This document shows positions 56,944 through 64,000 of a DNA stretch of 64,000 nt, one piece after another. Origin of the DNA: Aphrocallistes beatrix (taxonomy: Eukaryota; Porifera; Hexactinellida; Sceptrulophora; Aphrocallistidae). A program made the position numbers and the translations under genes. The stretch is from contig OY725493.1 in assembly GCA_963281255.1 (NCBI GenBank), forward strand, positions 1 through 64,000, read 5' to 3'. Numbering within the stretch: position 1 is the stretch's first letter; the number at the start of each line of letters is the position of its first letter. Under the pieces are notes generated by a model. That model ran no database searches. It was not told the DNA's origin and saw only the letters and a program-made list of their open reading frames with translations.

Positions 56944-57307
56944 TGATAGAATACAAAATATTCTAGATGCAATTATCATCCCTTCCAATTACGAAATCAC
57001 CACAGGAAGTTGTAATAGTGTGATAGAATACTAAATATTCTAGATGCAATTGTCATCCCTTCCAATTAGGAAATCACCACAGGAAGTTGTAATAGTGTGA
57101 TAGAATACTAAATATTCACTAAGATGACTAAATATTCACCAAGATGATCAATACATTAAATAGTAGAGGGGAGTCATTTTCTCACGCACCTATCGTAGGA
57201 ATATGACCCCCATGTGAAAATGACTCCCCCTAATTATTGAGTATCCATGGTTCCTATATACAAGGGGAGTCATTTTCCCATGGGGGTCAATTTCTCATGC
57301 AACAGGC

Positions 57308-58432
57308 CTAGCTGTCCAGCAGCTCCTGCTGGAAGAGGAACAAGTTGTTCGTGGCGGCGATCGCGAGGATGTTCTCCTCGGGGTGCCAGCTCGCGTGGAA
57401 GATTTTGACGGTTAAAATCGAGAGTCTCAAGCGCCACTTCGTTGTTCGTGTCCAACTCCAGCCCGTCTCTGCGCGCCCGCCGCGTCCCGGAGATCGTTTT
57501 GGGCTGAAAAATGTGACCAAGTTGCTGCGTGTTCTTGGACGCTTCGTAGCAGACCTCGGCGCGGGTGTGGAAGTCGTAGATACGGAAGAAGTTGTGGTAG
57601 GAGCCCGTCATGATTCCCTTGGACGCGCCGCCCCAGCGGCACTCGAACTTGTCGAAGATGCAGTCGTTCTCGTAGAGCGAGCAGAGGCGCGCGCGGAGGT
57701 GGTCGTGCACGGGGAAGGAGCAGACGGGGTGCGACTCCATGTTCACGTCCCACACCTTCACGTTCAGGTAGTCCCGCGACAGGATGTAGCGCCCCGACGC
57801 GTTGAAGTGCTGTCCGAGATGGAGACGATCACCTCGGAGAAGAAGGACTTGTTGGTGGGGTCCTCCGCCTCCTGGAACCACTTCGCGTGCTGGTCGCACA
57901 GGGCGCGGGCACGCATGTCGCAGACGCGGATGGCGCCGGTGGAGCTGGAGTAGATGAACTCGTGGCAGTTGGTCGGGTGGAACTGTGCCGAGGTGATCAC
58001 CTCGGACAGGTCCTCCATGTTCGCGGGCTTTATGTCCACGACGTTAAACGATTGGTCGGTGCAGTTGAGACTCCACACGTTGATCCGCAGGTCGTCGGCG
58101 GAGAGGAAGGTCTCGTCGTCCGAGTTCACGGAGATGGAGTTGATGTGGTAGGTGTGCGCGTTCGAGAAGATCTTCCGGGGGATGGCCTCCACCGTGAAGT
58201 CCTTGTCCACCTGCGGGACCTTCAGCCCGTCGGAGAGCTGGCGGGCAGCGCCGTCGTCCGAGAGGAGGTTCAGGTTCCGCGTCCGCGGCCGCCGCTCTGC
58301 AATCTTCCACAGCTTGGTGGTCTTGTCGTTGGTGGTGAGGAGGTAGAGGCTGGAGTTCGGCTGCCGGTTCCACTTTATTTTGTTGATCTTCTCCTCGATC
58401 TCCAGGGACTTCAGGTAGTCGAACTCGGCCTC
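57308..58432 (-). pseudogene. PP2A regulatory subunit B55 (WD40) pseudogene, copy 2
   Basis: Paralogue of 42821-43944 with the same N-terminal truncation and the same junction to the hAT remnant, so both descend from one fusion. It lacks copy 1's stop after RARALCD but shares the frameshift after SISD (near 57815), and it has a second frameshift near 57405 (LDFNR, then HASWHPEEN in another frame). The C-terminal LFQQELLDS stop codon overlaps the Ginger target duplication. Intronless and GC-rich. No plausible functional product. Confidence 0.92.
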
Positions 58433-58920
58433 GATATAGTAAGATGCAATGCATGCGATACAGAAATGTATTGCCAAGGTACATGTAATGGTACAAGTGC
58501 AATGCGAAACCACTGCCGTCCATAGCATAAAGATTTGTACTGAATTTGTAACTAAATAAGTAGGTTGCGTGACGATACATTAAATGATGGCTTATGTTTT
58601 CTAAGAAGTCACTTTAGGAAACTAAAGAACTAATTACAATACCTTAGCTCGTTTAGACATCTATTTATTCAGATTATTCAGATCCTTGATAAACATGTTT
58701 AGTAAATGATCTATACTACATACATATTGGGTCAAATAAGAAATTGGGCAAAAATCAAATAGACAGACTGTTAAACGGATATCCGGATACCTGGCTAAAA
58801 AATTATCCGGTATCCGGATATATGTGAATAGCGAATACTTCCAAACACTAGTACGTACTTACGGATAGCACGTACTATTTTCCGATTCCCAGAGAGGTAC
58901 GTCTTATCCGAGTTCTACTG
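58433..58920. mobile_element. Right part of nested hAT-like element and MITE (copy 6 unit)
   Basis: Matches 43945-44602 without the 162-bp insertion. BED remnant at 58440-58530, hAT-like right end at 58850, MITE right end at 58920. Confidence 0.75.
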
Positions 58921-59327
58921 TATATATAGATATTTCTTTTTTTTTGTAACGAATCGATTGAAGAAACTGCCAGGCACAGAAAGCTGGTTTTTCGCATGTA
59001 AGGGTATTTTGGCTATGGCTCTGTCACTGGAAAATTGGTCCGCGAAAATTTTGGTCCGGGGGACCAAAATGCCATGGAATTTTGGTCCCCCGGACCAAAA
59101 TTTTCAGGGAAAATTGGTCCTCCCCTGAAAATTTTGGTCCTACAATGGACCAATTTTCCATGGAATTTTGGTCCGGGGGGACCATTTTTTTCAGGGAAAA
59201 CTGGTCCGGAGGGGGACCATTTTTTTCAGGGAATTTTGGTCCGGGGACCAATTTTCCATAAGGAATTTTGGTCCGCCATAACCAATATTTAAATGAATAA
59301 TGCATCACCATTTGGAAAGGATGTCAA

Positions 59328-59420
59328 GCCCCAGTGGCGCAGCGGTAGCTGTTATTAGGTCTAGTTATTATAGTTGGAATAGATAGGCACTCAATAGGAT
59401 GAGAGTTCAGATTTTAGAGA
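59328..59420 (+). repeat. Possible tRNA-derived SINE fragment
   Basis: AGTGGCGCAGCGGTAGC resembles a pol III A box (TGGCGCAGCGG), and GAGTTCAGATTTT about 57 bp later is a weak B-box match. It lies inside the GGTCC element. No tRNA cloverleaf closes properly. Confidence 0.3.
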
Positions 59421-59471
59421 ACAGAAGAAATAAAATACACTTCTTAGATTTGAGATTAGCTAAATAAGTAT

Positions 59472-59582
59472 CAGGGTTTCCGTGGGAATGAAATTTCAAT
59501 TCACATTCCCATCCCATTCCCATAAAATTCCTGTGGGGATCCCCGCCGGGGGAAAAATCACTCCCATTCCCACAGCAACCCT
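59472..59582. repeat. Short CAGGGTT...AACCCTG inverted-repeat element
   Basis: CAGGGTTTCCGTGGGAATG at the left is mirrored by CATTCCCACAGCAACCCTG. The interior has CCCATTCCCATAAAATTCCT. Related to 19883-20000. No target duplication seen. Confidence 0.5.
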
Positions 59583-60476
59583 GGTCTATTGGGACATGTC
59601 CAGTATTTTAGTTAAAACGGGGGGTATCCTGCAGCTGTCCCGTCCTGTCCCGGATATTAGTAACAACCATTGTTTAAGTGTTGGTATGACTAGAATTAGT
59701 TACTTCTTAGTATCACACTGTGATATAACAAATCCATAACAATACAGTATTAGTATGCAATTGGGGATAAGTATATTCAGGAATCTTGAACGCCTGAGTA
59801 TTGTCCATCTAATGTATTGAATACTAAATATGAATTGTCAGTCCGGGGTCAAACAACTTCGACAATTAAAAGTATAAAAATCGAGGATGTCAAATGATTG
59901 GTAGAATCTAATTTTCCACGAAAGAGTTAGTCTCCCAGACATTTTTTTCTGAAAGAAATGGTCCCCGGAACAATATTCCCTGAAAAAAAATGGTCCCCCG
60001 GACCAATATTCCCTGAAAAAATGGTCTCCCAGGACCAATTTTCCATGAAAAAAATGATCCCCCCGGACCAATATTCCCTGAAAAAAATGGTCCCCCCGGA
60101 CCAATTTTCCCTGAAAAAAATGGTCCCCCCCCGGAACAATTTCCATGAAAAAAATGGTCCCCCCGGACCAAAATTTTCGTGACAGCTCCACTAAGTTCAG
60201 AGCTCAGACGAAAATGTCGACTCATCATGGAATTATGACGTCATTGTCACATTTTTAAAAGTTAACCAATACAGTTATTCGACCATAACTCAGCTATTTT
60301 AGGTGATAGAAGGCTGAAATTTTAATAGAATGTGTATATTAATATATTTCAAATATGATAAAACTTTCATCCAAAAATGATGGCACATCACTCTGTTATG
60401 ACGTCATCATTTGTTTTGTTTGTCCGAATTGATTGAAGAATTGGCAAGTCGTAGAAATACGAAAAGTAGCATGTAG

Positions 60477-60805
60477 GCACAGGCGTAAAGTTTTTGATTT
60501 TTTTTCTAAAAGTGTGGGGGGCCATTTCCCAAAATCATGTTAAATCGATCCATCAAAATAAGCAGATCTAGTTTTCAAAGTAGTATTGAATGTAAAATAT
60601 TGCTGAGGAAATTTAATATGAAAAGTAAATCGGGATATTTTGAAATATATTTACTAAAGATAACTAATGCTGAGATGATATCAATAATATGCTGTGAAAC
60701 AGTTTCAACTAAAAACCAACTGTTATAAGTGTGGGGGGCCGCCCTCCACACTTTGAAGCGCTGTGGGGGGCCAGAACCCCACAACTAGGCTAAGTTCACG
60801 CCTAT
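60477..60805. mobile_element. 329-bp short-TIR element, copy 2
   Basis: Same length and site as copy 1 at 44987, nearly identical, with GCATGTAG on both sides (60469-60476, 60806-60813). The site is the same in both units, so it was inserted before the unit of about 9.4 kb duplicated. Confidence 0.87.
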
Positions 60806-61718
60806 GCATGTAGGTGTCAAATGATGAATCTAGGATTAAGTTCGAAGATCTAAGCGAAATTTTCATCCTCTGCAAAAAAAATGGAAACAATTTTTCACAC
60901 CTTTTCTATACTGTATATATGACTTCACTCTCACAATAGAAATCATTGCACGACACTACAATAGATTGTCATTGTTAAAAATAATACTTCAAAGCCAACT
61001 GACATTAGATATCTTAATTTTATTGTAGTGTATAGCGATAAAAAAGGTTATGTGCATATTTTCACACCTTTATATACATATATATTTTCACACCATTTGA
61101 CGAATTTCTAAAAATATGCTAGAGACTAGCTTCCAACGGTGACATGGGGTTTTTAGGGGTGTAGATTTCGAATATTATATTTCAGATCAATATGATAAAT
61201 TATTTTTTTACTTTTGTTTATAATAGATACATAAAGTAAACAAATTACAAAAATTGGCTGGATTGAGTAACTCCATGCGCGCGCAGGGAGACTATATATA
61301 TCTGTTACGAATTGATTGAAGAAACTGCCAGGCACAGAAAGCTGATTTATGGCATGTGGGAGTCTTTTGGAAATGCTTCCAGTAACTTCTGAGCTCAGAC
61401 GAAAATGTGGACTCATCATGGAATTATGACGTCACTGTCACATTTTTAAAAGTTTAGCAATACAGTTATTCGAGCATAACTCAGCCATTATAGGAGATAG
61501 AAGGCTGAAATTTTAATAGAATGTGTATATTATTATGCCTCACATATGACAAAACTTTCTCCAAAAAATGATGACTCATCACTCTGTAATGACGTCATCA
61601 TTACTCATCAAAAACTTAACATTTGGAATTTTTGATGATTTTTCGAGTGATATCGATTTTATTAGTAACATGGACGTATTTAGAGATGCTATCTCCCTCA
61701 TAATTAAGAGTGTTATTT

Positions 61719-61796
61719 CAGGCGACCGAAGGGAGCTTCCTGCGGACACAAAGTGTCCGCCAGCAGCGCAGCGCTAGCAAGCGAAGCGTGCTTGTA
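61719..61796. repeat. Hairpin module M15 (plus orientation)
   Basis: As M2, with CAGCAGCGCAGCGCT and AGCGAAGCGTGCTT. Confidence 0.87.
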
Positions 61797-62249
61797 TATA
61801 CATATAAACACACACATTAATCGAGTTTTAATAGTAAGGATTAAGGATAATTGTAACTGTATGCATATTCTCAAAAATAGATTTGATATTACTTCCAATC
61901 GTTTCAAAACTAGGAGTGTACGTTTAAAAAATGTAAGCTGAAAAAATAAGATATCATCTAATCGATCAAATATCCAAATAATCGTTTTTTTAGAAAATTT
62001 TCGTTTGTTACGATCTAGTATATTCCTTTCAGTCCTGGTATTTAAAACTTGACACGTGCAACTTTCTAAATATTGATTTTGTCCATTATTCAATCCCAAA
62101 ACTATTCTACTAAATGCTAAAACCTTTCAACGTTTGTATATAATCACAAGCGCGATTAGTTTGCTTGTTATTTTTCTAGTGATATCGATTTTGACAGTAA
62201 GACTGACATATTTAGAGAAGTTATCTTCCTAATAATTAATCAATGTGAC
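61797..62249. other. Spacer between modules M15 and M16
   Basis: Paralogue of 25629-26081, non-coding. Confidence 0.6.
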
Positions 62250-62327
62250 ACCAGGCCACCGAAGGGAGCCTTCGGCGGACACAAAGTGTCCGCCAGCCGC
62301 GCAGCGCAAGCAAGTGAAGTGCGCATG
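62250..62327. repeat. Hairpin module M16 (plus orientation)
   Basis: As M3, with GCCACCGAAGGGAGCC; 233 bp after the stop of kinase copy 6. Confidence 0.87.
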
Positions 62328-62559
62328 TTTACTATAGATAGAAAAACCCAAAGCTATCCGATTGGTAAGCTGAAATGTAACATTAACGATACAAGTGAAT
62401 ACACACACTCAGTTTAGTACACATTTATGATTAGAGAGTCAAATAAGCCAAACAAGAGTGGGTACGTAGTAGATAAGTGAATTGATATAAGAGCAGAACT
62501 AATCATGTAAACAAGAGTCAAAGCAAGCAAACAGAAGATGATGAAGTAAATTTGTGTCG

Positions 62560-64000
62560 TCAGATCCGTTCTTGGATTACTTCTTGAATAGAATGGGAGG
62601 AAACATTCTTTTCGCAAAATTCTTCAAATAAAAATTTTTCATAATTACCTCGAACTATTAATTCTTGTAAAAAAGGATCAGAGGATTCCTCAAGGCCATT
62701 AACTATCTTTTCTTCGCTCTCTGGTGCGATGATAGCGTTAATCACTAAACCAAGCTGTTTAAAATCAAGGCCTTCAGTATCCTTTTTCTCGACTGGTGGC
62801 TTGTGAAAGTAGCTTCTATCAAAACCCGAGGTTGAACCAATGGCAGTAGCCCTGTCGAAATCAATTAGCATTGCCTCATAATGTTTCGAAAAGCAAAAGT
62901 TAGGAAGTCGGACATCTCGGTGTGCATAACCCAATTTATGTAGTTCCTCCAGTGCCGTTATAGCTTGTTGAATAAAGTATTCAAGACATTTCTTGGCTTC
63001 ATCTCGGATAAGTGGCTGATGAGGTTGGGCTTCAAATTGAAATATAGGAATGGCAGCATTAATGCGAAAAATCCATGTAGGCAACACTAAATGTGAAAAG
63101 GATTGAGATTTCGGAAATTGGCGTTCCCTTTCGAGACCCATCAAGGTCTTTTCTTCATGCACATTTGGAGAAATCTTATAGTAATAGTCTTTATCACTAA
63201 CCAGAATAGAATAAGCGGATTCGACTTGTTCTAATGAACTACCAGGAGGCAATATTTTCTGGAGAAGAGTGAGGTCTTTTTGGGAAAGTCCCATAAAATA
63301 ATCTTTGGAATCATTATTTTTGATAATTTGAGAAAAAATACTTTGTTTATCCAACACCATCTGAATCTTCGAACGTGCTTCATCCAATTTTAAGCATTCC
63401 CACTCAATGTGAAAAAGAAAATTCTCCCAATGAACAGTAATCAAACTAATTCTTTCCTTAGTTTTTTTATTTGGAAAAACAAAGCCAGAGACTTCTTCAA
63501 CTTTCTGGTCATAAAGGCGTATATACCGTAGCTGGAAAATTAAGGCAATTGCACAATGTGCAACCGTATCATTGTAATTATTAGAATCTACTTCGAGTAA
63601 GAGAAGCGGAATAGAAGGATTGTCCTTATCCACAACCGCTACATCAATCCGCATGTTAGCTGATACAATTAAAGGCGTGAGCTGATCAGATTTGGTGTAC
63701 TCGTGGACAAATTGAAACTGCTCCTCCAAATCAAAATTCTTCATCATCCAAATCTTCAAATACTTTTCTGGGCGACAGTCATCATCTAATTCTAATTCGC
63801 ATATATCAATTAGATTACAAAATGGGGGCTTTTGGATTTGTGGATCGCTAAATGATACTAAAGAATGGCTAGTAAGATCTGTAAGGGATTTTGATGAACG
63901 AGATCTTGTTATAGTTGGCAATGCTATATTTTTCCTATTTCCAGGAAATATGCCCGTATTGAAATTTATTTGTGAATGTTTAGTGTCTTTGCGAGGCGTT
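62560..64000 (-). CDS. Kinase copy 6: PD-(D/E)XK-like/protein kinase fusion, start beyond window
   Basis: The frame is open from the stop at 62560 to the right edge and reads back to TPRKDTKHSQINFN, so by comparison the ATG lies a few bases outside the window. Relative to copy 5 it lacks one Phe (SSKSLTDL; an in-frame 3-bp loss near 63889). It shares the ENFLFHIEWECLKLDEARSK block with copies 1 and 5, but in the kinase N-lobe patch it has VHEEKTLMGLERERQF followed by the copy-2-like PTWIFRINAAIP. Nuclease-like and kinase motifs are intact (RIDVAVVD, LLLLEVDSN, HRDVRLPN, LIDFDRA). Two plus modules are on the 3' side; the 5' side is not in the window. Confidence 0.87.
   Translation of the reverse strand, partial: TPRKDTKHSQINFNTGIFPGNRKNIALPTITRSRSSKSLTDLTSHSLVSFSDPQIQKPPFCNLIDICELELDDDCRPEKYLKIWMMKNFDLEEQFQFVHEYTKSDQLTPLIVSANMRIDVAVVDKDNPSIPLLLLEVDSNNYNDTVAHCAIALIFQLRYIRLYDQKVEEVSGFVFPNKKTKERISLITVHWENFLFHIEWECLKLDEARSKIQMVLDKQSIFSQIIKNNDSKDYFMGLSQKDLTLLQKILPPGSSLEQVESAYSILVSDKDYYYKISPNVHEEKTLMGLERERQFPKSQSFSHLVLPTWIFRINAAIPIFQFEAQPHQPLIRDEAKKCLEYFIQQAITALEELHKLGYAHRDVRLPNFCFSKHYEAMLIDFDRATAIGSTSGFDRSYFHKPPVEKKDTEGLDFKQLGLVINAIIAPESEEKIVNGLEESSDPFLQELIVRGNYEKFLFEEFCEKNVSSHSIQEVIQERI

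Larger units (their letters stand above)
52202..57304. mobile_element. Ginger-like DNA transposon, 5103 bp, complete
   Basis: The ends are TGTTGCATGAGAAATTGACC and its inverse. The 4-bp target duplication GGCC is at 52198-52201 and 57305-57308. The paralogous locus at 42811-42830 (AAATAGGCCTAGC) is the exact empty site. Long TIRs of roughly 360-420 bp contain an internal inverted pair (GACTCCCC / GGGGAGTC) and tandem units of about 78 bp (three at 52391-52620, two at 56944-57112). TG...CA ends, a 4-bp duplication and a Gypsy-type integrase define the Ginger group. It carries a spliced integrase and a second gene for a cysteine-protease-like protein, both on the plus strand. Confidence 0.92.
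59023..60184. mobile_element. 1162-bp element with GGTCC/GGACC terminal arrays
   Basis: TGTCAC...GTGACA ends with the 4-bp duplication GCTC (59019-59022, 60185-60188); the empty site GGCTATGGCTCCACTAAG is seen at 24198 and 29668. Both ends are arrays of a unit of about 25-35 bp that contains GGGAAAATTGGTCC or its inverse (59029-59280 and 59940-60178), so the arms are inverted relative to each other. TG..CA ends and a 4-bp duplication match the Ginger pattern, but the TIR sequence differs from the element at 52202. No coding frame is credible. Confidence 0.8.
58921..61718. repeat. Cluster repeat block preceding kinase copy 6
   Basis: The same block as 24110-25550, expanded by insertions at 59023-60184 and 60477-60805. 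It lacks one of the two CTAGAGACTAGCTTC segments (single copy at 61120). CRE palindromes lie near 60235, 60397, 61427 and 61589. Confidence 0.78.

Noticed and set aside
59328..59420. A functional tRNA gene
   Set aside because: An A-box-like sequence is present but the acceptor and anticodon stems do not pair; at most a SINE fragment.
22570..62327. Hairpin modules as bacterial REP/BIME elements or contamination
   Set aside because: They sit inside continuous eukaryotic repeat units and share their duplication history, so contamination is excluded; the resemblance is only structural.

Overview
The window looks like nuclear DNA of an AT-rich invertebrate animal. The evidence is a NACHT/LRR (NLR-type) immune-receptor relic, a B55-type PP2A regulatory-subunit copy, an animal-type RTCB ligase, a transposon integrase split by GT..AG introns, and dense short DNA transposons. 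A sponge or cnidarian is plausible, but nothing here fixes the species. There are no bacterial operons, rRNA genes or CRISPR arrays.

Layout. Positions 1-10673 are a satellite: about 64 head-to-tail copies of a 167-bp unit with no visible variation. It ends abruptly inside a broken NLR gene (10674-14799), which is interrupted by a decayed hAT transposon (11243-13663, 8-bp target duplication). The only clearly ordinary, intact gene is RTCB (15996-17519), the catalytic subunit of the tRNA-splicing ligase. From 17.6 to 20.6 kb there is non-coding DNA with fold-back elements.

The rest (20.6-64 kb) is a repeat-built cluster of six minus-strand copies of one gene, about 482 codons each, all with an open frame: 20649-22103, 26392-27840, 31861-33309, 38181-39629, 47215-48663, and 62560 to the window end. 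The protein has a PD-(D/E)XK-nuclease-like N-terminal half and a divergent protein-kinase C-terminal half (HRDxRxxN, DFD). This layout recalls the Crinkler/CR-effector class. Copies 2 and 3 lie in an identical 5469-bp tandem duplication. Copies 5 and 6 belong to a larger unit of about 9.4 kb that also carries a 5'-truncated, GC-rich PP2A B55 pseudogene joined to a hAT remnant. Each kinase copy is flanked by GC-rich multi-hairpin modules (17 or more in the window). They face one way on the 3' side and, where the 5' flank survives, the opposite way on the 5' side. This suggests the kinase genes travel, or once travelled, as cargo of a mobile element.

The duplicated units serve as empty-site references for later insertions, so several elements can be bounded to the base: a 5103-bp Ginger-like transposon (52202-57304, TSD GGCC) with a spliced integrase and a USP-like cysteine protease; a pogo/mariner-type MITE upstream of kinase copy 4; a 649-bp fold-back element; two copies of a 329-bp element; a 162-bp minisatellite-bearing element; and a 1162-bp element made of GGTCC/GGACC arrays. 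A Harbinger-like end runs into a 200-N assembly gap at 37001-37200.
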